DNA of 51,367 bases from Site-B1 sp963722665 (GTDB taxonomy: Bacteria > Bacteroidota > Bacteroidia > Flavobacteriales > Flavobacteriaceae), in contig CAVRNW010000006.1 in NCBI GenBank assembly GCA_963722665.1, positions 1 to 51,367 on the forward strand, in the 5' to 3' direction. A program made the translations under genes and the position numbers. The notes below the pieces were generated by a model. It worked only from the letters and a program-made list of their open reading frames with translations, searched no databases and was not told the DNA's origin. Of the stretch, positions 1 through 8,360 are shown in pieces (position 1 is the first letter of the stretch; each line of letters starts with the position of its first letter).

Positions 1-106
1 TTGCGTTAAGGATTGAAGTGATATCCTTTCTCATGCGAAATAAAATTTAGTGTGAGAAAGATAAAGCGAAAAGCCTGACCTTGAGCTAATGCGAAAGGTA
101 ACGCCC
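1..106 (+). ncRNA. Structured intergenic element, flavobacterial type
   Basis: Bases 3-8 (GCGTTA) pair perfectly with 99-104 (TAACGC) and close a multi-stem fold. Inside it GGAT and ATCC form a short stem around 11-27, and TTTCTCAT pairs with GTGAGAAA across about 27-61. The remaining parts (ATAAAGCGAAAAGCCTGACC and the closing arm) look like the compact intergenic elements common in Flavobacteriaceae; I associate them tentatively with a Flavo-1-like conserved RNA, from memory only. The element lies just downstream of the porin gene. The strand is uncertain because the stems read both ways. It could be an RNA, a terminator-like structure or a dispersed repeat. Confidence 0.5.
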
Positions 107-111
107 AAATA

Positions 112-2085
112 CTATAAAAAGAAATTCCAAACAAGTCCGAATCGAACTATAAAATCCCGATACGGATAATTTGGTGCAGAATAATAATTATATCCTGTCC
201 AGGACGAGTTGAAATGTTCTGCTTTTAAATAGATCCTGGTTTGACGGATCTTGGCATTTATGAAGAAATCCAATCTTGGAAAATTACCTAATTGGGTGTC
301 ATTCTGAGTATAGAATTCTGATAAAAGCGGATCATAGGCATTCATACTATATTTAGTAAAATAATTAAGGGTAATTCCTGTTTGCAGATACAGAGCTTTT
401 TTAAACAAGTGATTTGAGTAATATAATGTGTTGCGTGCAATTACCTCAGGTACGTTAAATGATTGTTCATCATCCTTTACATTTTGATACATGATTGTAT
501 TATCCAGAGCAAAGTTTTTATACCTTATCTCTTTATTTGCCTTTACTCTTAAGTATGTAATTGTACTACTGTTTTGAAATGGTCTTACCAAGCCTTCGCT
601 ATTCTTTTGAAAATATGTATAGTTGTCAATGGTTGTAAAATCTGCCGACAGATTTAAAAGTTTTTTTGACTTTAAAACAGCTGAAAACTGATTCGTCCGA
701 ATATTATTAAAATCATTTTGCCAGTTGTAGTTAATGTAGTCGCTTTGATACAATAGATAATTATAATTGGGTGCTCTTGAGTTGGAATTAAGCTGCAATT
801 GAATGCTGTTCGATTCGTCCATTGCATAATTTATTTTTGCCATTAAAAAATTTCCGGTGAAATCTCCGGAAATATTTGAACCTAATTCACCTGAGAGATC
901 AAACTTTTTAAAAGATCTATTGTAATTGGCTTTAAAACCAAGTACATTACCTATAAGTCTGTTTGTAATATTGGACTGGTCCAGGACCACGAGGCTATTA
1001 TAGCCATAATTATAATTTGTATAATTAAAAGCAAATCCTAAATCACCTACTATATTATTCGAATAGCTTACTCCAAGCGATCCAAAAAATTCATCAAATG
1101 TTACTTTGTCAAATAGATTTGAACTTTTAAAAGAATCTCCAAAGTAACTGTTTTGAGTACTTTGTTCAAATTGGTAGTATTTATCAACCACAGAAAGTAT
1201 GTTAATAAACTTCAATTCGTTTTTTGACAGGGAGTCTTCTTGTTTTATCAAAGTATATGAATGATCTAAATGGAATCGTCTTCCTCGAATTATATTTTCG
1301 GCATTTTCAAAATTGACATCAAAAATAGAACGATCCAGATACTCAGGATTTCCGGATTCAAAATTTTCAATATCACTATCTTTCAGGCCGCCATTTTCCT
1401 CATTGAAAACATCCTGCATTACAATATGTGCCTTAAGATTATATTTATTATTCCTGGTCTTGTAATTAGTTGTAAATCTGAAGTTACCAGTGCTTGTCAG
1501 GATATGCTGATATTTTCCCAATGACCTAAGTCCTTTATAAGCTATTGAAAAATTGAATTGCTTGGATGTGTTGACTGTAAAGAAAGCATCGAGCAACTGT
1601 CCTTGCTCAAAAGCCGTTCTATACATTAACTCTGTTAAAGGCGTGGGAACATAATAGTAATTTATATCCTCAATTTCCATAAAGTTAAAATGCTTTGCCC
1701 TGGCACCAAAATCAGGCATAGTCCTGGTAGATATAAAATCTTCGCTCAATGTATTATAGGGTTGTCCCAAATTGGAGAAGCTAATCAAATTAAAATTGTC
1801 CTTTCGCAAATAATTATATTTATACTCCTTTTGAATTGTCAATGTTGTGTCCACATAAGTTGTATCATTTTTGAATGAAATGATTTTATAGTCCGTGATT
1901 TTAGAAACTGGGCTTTTTATTTTGGCATTGGAAGTACTTCTTGAGGAATATTTAGAAGTATCGCCTTCTGAACTTCTTTGATCGATCAATTCCTTTTTTT
2001 TAGTCAAAACAGGTTTATCTGTTATTTGGGCCTGAAATGTTATTGGAACTAAAAATAGTAGAATTAAAAAAACCTTTTTGACCAT
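112..2085 (-). CDS. Putative outer-membrane porin (Porin_10 family)
   Basis: A 657-residue protein with an N-terminal signal peptide (MVKKVFLILLF...FQAQ, cleavage near residue 20). A low-complexity Ser/Lys-rich linker follows, then about 550 residues of alternating aromatic and polar strands, ending in a hydrophobic C-terminus (VWNFFL), as expected of an outer-membrane beta-barrel. Length and architecture match the Bacteroidota family annotated as 'putative porin'. The start is set at the ATG at 2085: an upstream in-frame TTG at 2106 lies inside the -7 promoter element and cannot be translated. It is transcribed divergently from rnhB. Transport specificity cannot be read from the sequence. 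Confidence 0.85.
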   Translation of the reverse strand: MVKKVFLILLFLVPITFQAQITDKPVLTKKKELIDQRSSEGDTSKYSSRSTSNAKIKSPVSKITDYKIISFKNDTTYVDTTLTIQKEYKYNYLRKDNFNLISFSNLGQPYNTLSEDFISTRTMPDFGARAKHFNFMEIEDINYYYVPTPLTELMYRTAFEQGQLLDAFFTVNTSKQFNFSIAYKGLRSLGKYQHILTSTGNFRFTTNYKTRNNKYNLKAHIVMQDVFNEENGGLKDSDIENFESGNPEYLDRSIFDVNFENAENIIRGRRFHLDHSYTLIKQEDSLSKNELKFINILSVVDKYYQFEQSTQNSYFGDSFKSSNLFDKVTFDEFFGSLGVSYSNNIVGDLGFAFNYTNYNYGYNSLVVLDQSNITNRLIGNVLGFKANYNRSFKKFDLSGELGSNISGDFTGNFLMAKINYAMDESNSIQLQLNSNSRAPNYNYLLYQSDYINYNWQNDFNNIRTNQFSAVLKSKKLLNLSADFTTIDNYTYFQKNSEGLVRPFQNSSTITYLRVKANKEIRYKNFALDNTIMYQNVKDDEQSFNVPEVIARNTLYYSNHLFKKALYLQTGITLNYFTKYSMNAYDPLLSEFYTQNDTQLGNFPRLDFFINAKIRQTRIYLKAEHFNSSWTGYNYYSAPNYPYRDFIVRFGLVWNFFL

Positions 2086-2103
2086 TATCCTTTTTGTGTT
2101 GAG

Positions 2104-2134
2104 CAAAAGTATATTAAAGTTTTAAAACGCAAAA
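2104..2134 (-). promoter_or_regulatory. Bacteroidota-type promoter of the porin gene
   Basis: On the minus strand a TTTTG box (2130-2134) is followed after 18 bases by TACTTTTG (2104-2111), an exact match to the TTTG / TAnnTTTG consensus. Transcription would begin just upstream of the ATG at 2085, giving a leader of only about 10-15 bases. Confidence 0.75.
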
Positions 2135-2257
2135 GATTACATTAAAATATTAATTTTCATCTAAAAAAAAGTTAATTCTATTGAGAAAAGAATACAGAAT
2201 TACTTTTTGTAGATGTAATCGCTTCGCTAATCCATGAAATTTTGTTTATCCAATTCC

Positions 2258-2291
2258 TTGAACTTATGATAAAAAAATTCATGTATTTTTG
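2258..2291 (+). promoter_or_regulatory. Promoter of rnhB
   Basis: TTG at 2258-2260 and TATTTTTG at 2284-2291 (exact TAnnTTTG) are separated by 23 bases, the upper end of the usual spacing. The predicted start site is about 10 bases before the TTG start codon of rnhB. Confidence 0.6.
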
Positions 2292-2307
2292 AATAAACTT
2301 TAACAAA

Positions 2308-2910
2308 TTGGGGTTAAAATTAAAATTCTCGACGGTTAAATTAGAATGCGGCACAGATGAAGCAGGCAGAGGCTGCTTGGCAGGACCTGTAACAGCAGCC
2401 GCTGTTATTTTGCCTAATACATTTACCAATGAAATTTTAAACGATTCCAAACAACTTTCTGAAAAGAATAGAGACCATTTAAAACCAATAATTGAAGCTG
2501 AATCAATATGTTTTGCCTATTCCCACGTTCATCCCGAAGATATTGATACTTTAAACATTCTGAATGCTTCTATTTTAGCGATGCATAAGTCTATAGAAAA
2601 ACTATCTGAATTTCCAGATTTTATTATTGTTGATGGCAATCGTTTTAAACCATTCAAACAAATTCCGTACAAAACCATCATTAAGGGAGATGCTAAATTT
2701 TTAAGTATTGCTGCGGCTTCGGTATTGGCCAAAACCATTAGAGATGAATATATGATAAAGATACACGAGGAATTCCCAATTTATAATTGGAAGCAGAACA
2801 AAGGCTATCCAACTGTTGAGCACAGGGAGGCCATAAAAAAATATGGGATCACCAAATACCACCGAAAAAGTTTCAGGCTTTTACCAGATCAGCTATCATT
2901 TAAATTCTAA
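2308..2910 (+). CDS. rnhB: Ribonuclease HII
   Basis: RNase HII cleaves the RNA strand of RNA-DNA hybrids and initiates removal of misincorporated ribonucleotides. The 200-residue protein shows the family signature GTDEAGRGCLAGPV near residues 15-28. The four acidic metal ligands are visible at about D17, E18, D109 (in IVDGN) and D146 (in TIRDEYM). The length is normal for flavobacterial RnhB. The start is a TTG: an in-frame TGA ends at 2292 and no ATG or GTG occurs before the catalytic motif, so TTG at 2308 is the only reasonable choice. It is followed after 32 bases by a lipoprotein gene on the same strand. Confidence 0.93.
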   Translation: MGLKLKFSTVKLECGTDEAGRGCLAGPVTAAAVILPNTFTNEILNDSKQLSEKNRDHLKPIIEAESICFAYSHVHPEDIDTLNILNASILAMHKSIEKLSEFPDFIIVDGNRFKPFKQIPYKTIIKGDAKFLSIAAASVLAKTIRDEYMIKIHEEFPIYNWKQNKGYPTVEHREAIKKYGITKYHRKSFRLLPDQLSFKF

Positions 2911-2916
2911 GTTTTT

Positions 2917-2924
2917 TACCTTTG
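2917..2924 (+). promoter_or_regulatory. -7 element of the large lipoprotein gene
   Basis: TACCTTTG is an exact TAnnTTTG match located 18 bases before the ATG at 2943. No clear -33 TTG is visible. It overlaps the in-frame TTG at 2922, which argues against that codon as start. Confidence 0.5.
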
Positions 2925-2942
2925 TTGAAACCATATCACTAT

Positions 2943-5336
2943 ATGAGACAATTTCTTGCTTTTACTTGTATTTTTATTTTATTAAGTAATTGTACTCAAA
3001 GATCAAAAAAAGACAGAGTCCTTACCGATCTCATTCCGACTAATTCAGCCATTATATTTAAAACCAGTAGTCTTGAAACCCTGGAAAGCGATATAAAAAA
3101 CAATGGTTTGTTGAATATTCTATCCGAAGAGAATCTATTTGAGAATCTTAAGACAGAACTCAAAAAATTTGATGGGTTAAATATTAAAAATGAAGCTATC
3201 ATTTGTATTTCAAGTGATCAAAATTTTAGTATTATTTCATCTTTAAGCAGTGACCTGACAGAAAATGACTCATTGCAAGAACCGGAAGAAATCTTTTATA
3301 AAAAAACTGTCGATAGTTTTATGATTGCTTCTACATCAAAAGCAATTCTTGATGCTATCTCATCAAGAAAGAAAGACATAAATCCGTATTTCAACACGTT
3401 ACTAAAATCCAGTAATGCTGAAAGCTCAGTTTCTTTATTTATTAATACTGAAACTGCAACTCCGTTGTTAGATAGTCTTTATGATTTTAAGTCAATTAAA
3501 GCAAGCAATATCGCCAATTGGCTTTCGTTAGATGTTAGCCTTGAGCAGGATCAAATTCTGGTTAATGGTGTTGCCACAGTGACAAACACTCTTCCTAAAC
3601 TTATCAATGTTTTTAACAATACCGTTCCACAGCAAAATAGGACAGGAGAAATTACTCCAATTGACTCTGATGGATTTCTAAGCTTAACTTTTGATGATTT
3701 TAAAACTTTCAATCAGAATTTAAAGGAATTCAGATCGAACAATAACATAGACAGCCTTCAAACAGGTATTTTTAAAAATATCACTGAAATAGGTGTTGTT
3801 TCAAGTAAAGAGGATACTGCAATAGCATTATTTTCAAGTGATATCATTGAAACAAAAGATGCTTTATTAAGTGAACAAGCTGTGATCAATAACTTTAGGG
3901 AAATCAATATTTATGATTTTAGTGATAAAGCACTCTTTAAATCGGTTTTAAGCCCATTTGTAAATAATGATGTTGACAAATACCTTATCTTAAATGATAT
4001 CGTGATCTTTAGTAATAGCGAGGACCTGCTGACTAAAATAGTATCCGGTTATCAAAATAAAACGACCTTAAGCGATTCTGATATTTACAAGCAAAATATG
4101 CCATATTTAAGTGATGAATCTTCAATGTTATTTGTTGCCAATAATCAAAATCTGCCTGTTGTTCTATCTGAAAATATAGCCGAAAAATATAAAAAGGGTT
4201 TAAAAAATTTAAATTTAAAAAATTACGGATTTTCTGCCATTCAATTTGTCAATGACAATTCCTTTGCCCATGTAAATGGGATCATCCAAAAGAACAGATC
4301 AAAAGTCAATAAGGGTAGTATAACCCAACAATTCAATATTGTTCTGGACGACGAAATCTTAAATTCACCACAAATTGTAAAAAACCACAGGACCGGTCAA
4401 AAGGAGATCATTGTACAAGATGTAAAAAATAACCTGTATCTTATTTCTAACCGTGGCAAAGTGTTGTGGAAAAAACAACTCCATGGCCCTGTTTTGGGTA
4501 AAATTGAACAAATAGATATTTATAAAAACGGAAGGCTTCAACTGGCATTCTCTACTACAAAGCACATTTATTTGCTTGACAGAAACGGCAATGATGTCAG
4601 CCCATTTCCTATAAAATTTAATGATGACATCACACAACCATTATCAGTTTTTGATTATGACAATAGGAAGAAGTATAGATTCTTTGTGGTTCAGGGTAAC
4701 GAGACATTGATGATTGATATTAAAGGAAAAACGATAAGGGGTTTTAAATTTAATAAAGCAAATAATACTATCATCACACAACCCAAACATTTTAGGATTG
4801 GAACCAAGGATTATATTGTATTTGCATCTGGTAAAAGGTTGATCATACTTGACCGACTTGGAAAAACCCGGGTACATGTAAAACAGGAATTCGATTTTTC
4901 TGATAACGAGATCTATATCTATCAAAATTATTTCAGTTTCACCAATACAAAAGGGCAATTGGTCCAGGTAGATCAAAAAGGAAGGGTTAATTATAAAAAT
5001 CTTTTGTTACCGGCAAATCATTATTTTACTACAACCAGCAAGACTTTGGTTTCATTAGCAGATAATAAACTAAAGATAAAAGCTAATGAAGAGGATCTTG
5101 ACTTTGGAAATTATACGGCTCCCAAAATATTCTATTTAAACGATAAAATTTACGTCGGATTAACCGATCTGCAATCACACAAAACCTACCTGTTCGACAG
5201 TCAAGCTAAGTTGATACCTAATTTTCCGATCTATGGAAATTCTACTCCGGAATTGGATAATCTTGATAAGGACAGAAATCTGGAACTTGTGGTAAAAGGA
5301 GACAGTAAGAGTGTTGTTATGTATCAAATGAATTAA
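2943..5336 (+). CDS. Large two-part lipoprotein with PQQ-propeller-like C-terminal half
   Basis: A 797-residue protein with a lipoprotein signal (MRQFLAFTCIFILLSNC, Cys17), so it is expected on the periplasmic or outer face. Residues of roughly 20-460 resemble DUF3352-type proteins (alternating short helices and strands, SNSEDLL and similar motifs). The remaining part contains repeated blade-like segments such as NLYLISNRGKVLWKKQL and HIYLLDRNGN, typical of quinoprotein-like beta-propellers. The gene sits directly after rnhB, an arrangement I recall from other Flavobacteriia. A scaffold or envelope-assembly role is possible, but the function is unknown. The ATG at 2943 is preferred over the TTG at 2922, which lies in the promoter. 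Confidence 0.75.
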   Translation: MRQFLAFTCIFILLSNCTQRSKKDRVLTDLIPTNSAIIFKTSSLETLESDIKNNGLLNILSEENLFENLKTELKKFDGLNIKNEAIICISSDQNFSIISSLSSDLTENDSLQEPEEIFYKKTVDSFMIASTSKAILDAISSRKKDINPYFNTLLKSSNAESSVSLFINTETATPLLDSLYDFKSIKASNIANWLSLDVSLEQDQILVNGVATVTNTLPKLINVFNNTVPQQNRTGEITPIDSDGFLSLTFDDFKTFNQNLKEFRSNNNIDSLQTGIFKNITEIGVVSSKEDTAIALFSSDIIETKDALLSEQAVINNFREINIYDFSDKALFKSVLSPFVNNDVDKYLILNDIVIFSNSEDLLTKIVSGYQNKTTLSDSDIYKQNMPYLSDESSMLFVANNQNLPVVLSENIAEKYKKGLKNLNLKNYGFSAIQFVNDNSFAHVNGIIQKNRSKVNKGSITQQFNIVLDDEILNSPQIVKNHRTGQKEIIVQDVKNNLYLISNRGKVLWKKQLHGPVLGKIEQIDIYKNGRLQLAFSTTKHIYLLDRNGNDVSPFPIKFNDDITQPLSVFDYDNRKKYRFFVVQGNETLMIDIKGKTIRGFKFNKANNTIITQPKHFRIGTKDYIVFASGKRLIILDRLGKTRVHVKQEFDFSDNEIYIYQNYFSFTNTKGQLVQVDQKGRVNYKNLLLPANHYFTTTSKTLVSLADNKLKIKANEEDLDFGNYTAPKIFYLNDKIYVGLTDLQSHKTYLFDSQAKLIPNFPIYGNSTPELDNLDKDRNLELVVKGDSKSVVMYQMN

Positions 5337-5401
5337 CTGGCCCTTCCTTGATTAGATTCTTAAATATTAGTTAAATATTTTTAAGAATTTTGCTTAATAT
5401 T

Positions 5402-5409
5402 TATTTTTG
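5402..5409 (+). promoter_or_regulatory. -7 element for the small secreted protein
   Basis: TATTTTTG matches TAnnTTTG exactly, 36 bases before the ATG at 5446. A -33 box is not obvious. Confidence 0.45.
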
Positions 5410-5445
5410 AATGGTCATTATTATTAATTATTCAATTTAAGCATC

Positions 5446-5817
5446 ATGAAAAGTCTTTCTATTACTTTTATCACATTTATAGCATTTTCTATTTTCACGC
5501 TTGGAAACACTAATAGTTCCATACAAGAAAAACCTAAAGTTGGTGACATTCTGGTCATTAAAAAAAATAAAGGTGAGAAATACAATTACATTGGTTTTCC
5601 AAGATTAAATTTTTTAGTCAAAAGAGGTAACGTTGCTTCATATAAAAGCGTCTATAATTTAGAAGTTGTTGTTACTGAAGTTCTTGAAAATAAATATGGA
5701 AGAATAGATGTTAAACTGGAACGAGCCGATGGCAAAAAATTCTTTAACCACAAGAACTGGGTTATTGCCAATTATGAAAAGGCTCTGTCAAGTGGTGAGT
5801 TACAGGTGAGATCTTAG
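5446..5817 (+). CDS. Small secreted protein of unknown function
   Basis: A 123-residue protein with a signal peptide (MKSLSITFITFIAFSIFTLG, cleavage near residue 20-25). A basic, beta-rich domain follows (KVGDILVIKK..., NWVIANYEKALSSGEL). There is no cysteine in the mature part and no motif I recognise. It is a single gene between a lipoprotein gene and a perfect hairpin, so probably monocistronic. The codon use and AT content look like the neighbours. Confidence 0.65.
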   Translation: MKSLSITFITFIAFSIFTLGNTNSSIQEKPKVGDILVIKKNKGEKYNYIGFPRLNFLVKRGNVASYKSVYNLEVVVTEVLENKYGRIDVKLERADGKKFFNHKNWVIANYEKALSSGELQVRS

Positions 5818-5858
5818 TTTATTTATTATAGCAACATCCTTCTATTTTAGGACTTTAT

Positions 5859-5895
5859 AAATTATCAAAACAGAGTTACTCTGTTTTGATAATTT
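5859..5895. terminator. Perfect 17-bp inverted repeat, probable terminator
   Basis: Bases 5859-5875 and 5879-5895 are exact reverse complements with a three-base loop (TTA). The stem is flanked by A and T runs, so it can act on either strand. It lies 42 bases after the small secreted protein gene. The rest of 5818-6113 is AT-rich and holds no other gene I can support, apart from the short repeat copy at 6087. Confidence 0.65.
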
Positions 5896-6086
5896 CGCTA
5901 TTTAGTTCCTTAATGTTACATATCTTATACATATTGATACATAAGCTATAGCGAGGCATAAAAAACTTTCGAATTTTACGCATGACCATTTAAATACTGC
6001 TAAAAATAAAATCTATTCACTTTCAATGAATAATGTAAAATGTGAATATATTTTTTTAACTTTAGTATTCATTAATCCATTAATAA

Positions 6087-6114
6087 CATGAAACAATTAT
6101 TTTTAGTTTATCTA
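6087..6114 (+). repeat. 28-base exact repeat, copy 1
   Basis: Bases 6087-6114 are identical to 7444-7471, which encode the start of the TapB-like protein (MKQLFLVYL). Here the copy ends exactly on the first base of the OmpA-family start codon, and its own reading frame closes after 37 codons. It looks like a remnant or recombination scar rather than a gene. Confidence 0.7.
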
Positions 6115-7440
6115 TGTTACCAACCGCTAATCCAATTAAAGCGATCTTACTTCTTATCGCTATCGTTTTTTGTGCACCCCAGACTAATGCCCAACTTTTA
6201 AAAAAACTAAAAAAGAGAGCTGAACGAACTGTTGAGCGAAAGCTTGAGCAAAAGGTAGAAAAAGAAACCAGTAAGGGAATGGATTCTATTTTGGATCCTG
6301 ATGATAAATCCAACAAAAAGAATATCCAGAGTACCTTCTGTCGATCTCCCAAACGATTCACCTAAAACCACACAAGGCAATAATCAAAGTATGGAAGACA
6401 TTAATTCCAATATCTCTGATGATCTTGAAGTGTACAGTAAATTTGATTTTGTCCCAGGAGATAAGCAACTGTTCTTTGATGATTTTTCACAAGATTTTAT
6501 TGGTGATTTCCCAAGTAAATGGAATACCAATGCAACCGGAGAGGTTGTAAGTGTTAATAATGTTGAAGGCAAATGGTTTGAACTTAAATCCGGTTATGGT
6601 GTTTTCTATGTGCCGGATGTCAAAGATCTGCCGGAAGATTATACTATTGAATTTGATGTGCTTGCCCAAGGACTTGGGCGGCAGACCTCATCCACGGCCA
6701 GAATGTATGTTATATTAAGTGATAGTAATGCATTTAACAATGGCACTAACCACTTTGCTCAAACTGAAATTCCTTTCGGGCAGTATGGTGCTTTTTCGCT
6801 TCGGGTAAAGAATTACTTTAATCGTGGCGTTGGTGCCATTAATACAGATATTAAGGCCGACATAAGAGATGAAGTTTTAAACAAACCACATATTTCCATT
6901 TCGGTTACTAAAAACCGTTACAGGTTGTGGATCAACGAAGTTAAATATGTCGACATCCCCAGATTTATTCAGGAACTGGATGTGCTTAAATACTTGAAAT
7001 TCCATATCAATAATTTTAAAGATGGAGAAGAGCGAATATTTATAAGTAATTTAAAAGTAGCCGAAGGTGGAGTAGACTTAAGAAGACAGCTAATTTCTGA
7101 AGGAAAAATATCGACAAATGGTATTTTGTTCGATTCCGGCTCTGCCAATATACAACCTCAATCACTGGGCATCGTAAGGCAAATTTCACAAGTACTATTG
7201 CAGGATGAGACTATTAACCTTTTAATTGTTGGTCATACAGATGCTGACGGTACAGATGATGCCAATTTAAAATTATCAAAGGCACGAGCAGAAGCTGTAA
7301 AAAGTGCTTTAATTGACATCTATAAGATCTCCGGTAACAGATTAACGACCGATGGAAAAGGGGAATCTGCTCCTGTATCAGATAACTCGACTACTGAAGG
7401 TAAGGCACAAAACAGACGTGTAGAATTTATAAAACAATAA
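6114..7440 (+). CDS. OmpA-family secreted protein, frame disrupted
   Basis: The first part (from ATG 6114) encodes a signal peptide ending in TNAQ and a Lys/Glu-rich helix (LLKKLKKRAERTVERKLEQ). The second part, in the next frame to 7440, encodes a beta-sandwich-like region (FFDDFSQDFIGDFPSKWNTN) and a C-terminal OmpA peptidoglycan-binding domain (FDSGSANIQPQS, GHTDADGTDDANLKLSKARA, GKGES, NRRVEFIKQ). Both parts belong to one protein of about 440 residues. One extra base lies between about 6313 and 6345, most simply in the A5 run at 6314-6318. The protein should anchor the envelope to peptidoglycan. The TapB-like gene follows 4 bases after its stop, so they form an operon. Confidence 0.8.
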
Positions 7441-7443
7441 AAT

Positions 7444-7471
7444 CATGAAACAATTATTTTTAGTTTATCTA
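7444..7471 (+). repeat. 28-base exact repeat, copy 2
   Basis: Identical to 6087-6114. This copy contains the functional start codon (7445) and the first signal-peptide codons of the TapB-like gene. Confidence 0.7.
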
Positions 7472-8123
7472 AGTGCCTTGTTTATTGGCACTACAGGCTA
7501 TAGCCAAAACTCCTGCAGTAAATATTATCCTTTTATTGAAGGCAAGACATTTCAAATTACCAGTTATGATAAAAAAGGTAAAAAGGCATCAGTTGTAGAT
7601 TATAATATTACAAATGTCGCTGATAATACAGCGACTTTCAACACAAAGATCTATGATGATAAAGGAAAAGAAGTGACAACCACCAATTACAATATTACCT
7701 GTGAGAACGATGCTATTTCAATAGATTTTAATTCCCTGATAAGTCCTGAACTACTCGAGCAATATAAGGATATGGAATTGGATATTACCGGAACCAATAT
7801 TGAAATCCCTAATAACCTGTCTGTTGGACAGGATCTTAAAAGATGCTGATATGACCATGACTATAAAAATGGGAGGTATCAATATGAATATGACCATGCA
7901 ATTAATGGACAGAAAGGTCGATGCCAAAGAATCTGTTACTACGACGGCCGGAACTTTCGACTGTTATGTGATCTCATACACCACCGAAGTTAAAATGGGT
8001 CTCAAGCAAACCAATATGGCAAAGGACTGGATCGCAGAAGGTGTTGGCATGGTAAAATCTGAAACCTACAATAAAAATGGAAAACTATTGGGTTATTCTG
8101 AATTGACACAGCTGTCAAATTAA
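7445..8123 (+). CDS. TapB-like (DUF3108-like) secreted protein, frame disrupted
   Basis: The protein starts with a signal peptide (MKQLFLVYLSALFIGTTGYSQ). A beta-rich domain follows (YYPFIEGKTFQITSYDKKGK, ...NNLSVGQDLK), which continues in the next frame as DADMTMTIKMGGINMNMTMQ and ends KNGKLLGYSELTQLSN. The join is clear: removing one A from the AAAA run at 7838-7841 reads GQDLKDADMT without a stop, about 225 residues in all. The fold resembles the TapB/DUF3108-like family of periplasmic proteins found beside OmpA-family genes. I infer a shared envelope role with the preceding gene; the molecular function is unknown. Confidence 0.75.
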
Positions 8124-8143
8124 ATTTTAAATACACCTTGTAT

Positions 8144-8176
8144 AAAAACCGTCATGCTATAACGTGATGGTTTTTT
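8144..8176 (+). terminator. Rho-independent terminator after the OmpA/TapB-like operon
   Basis: AAAAACCGTCA pairs with TGATGGTTTTT (one G-T pair) and is followed by a T-rich tail at 8171-8180. It lies 21 bases after the stop codon. Confidence 0.75.
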
Positions 8177-8189
8177 GTTTTAGTTCTTC

Positions 8190-8276
8190 TTATTGTTTTT
8201 TATTTGCTGCATTATTTCCATTATAAGGAGCAATAAAAAACGTAATCGTGATAGCAATCCATAGACCTATTTTCAT
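8190..8276 (-). CDS. Possible 28-residue membrane peptide
   Basis: A short reading frame with an ATG at 8276 encodes one hydrophobic segment (KIGLWIAITITFFIAPY) followed by a polar Asn/Lys tail. No promoter element or homolog is evident, and such short frames arise by chance in AT-rich DNA. It is recorded only because it fills an otherwise empty gap with a plausible single-span peptide. Confidence 0.2.
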   Translation of the reverse strand: MKIGLWIAITITFFIAPYNGNNAANKKQ

Positions 8277-8360
8277 GATATCGCAGCTTTATTTTTTATA
8301 AATACCTTTCTTTTTTCATTTGACAATCATTTTTTGATTAAATTTAATAAAGCCTGACAA

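Noticed and set aside
2178..2450. Open frame opposite the rnhB start
   Set aside because: It runs antisense through the RNase HII catalytic motif, and the composition is unlike the neighbours.
6088..6200. Small gene starting at the first copy of the 28-base repeat (MKQLFLVYL...)
   Set aside because: The frame closes after 37 codons with no sensible peptide, and it overlaps the OmpA-family start in another frame.
6313..7842. Programmed frameshifting in the OmpA-like and TapB-like genes
   Set aside because: There is no slippery heptamer with a downstream structure, and similar one-base changes occur in unrelated housekeeping genes, so a common technical cause is simpler.
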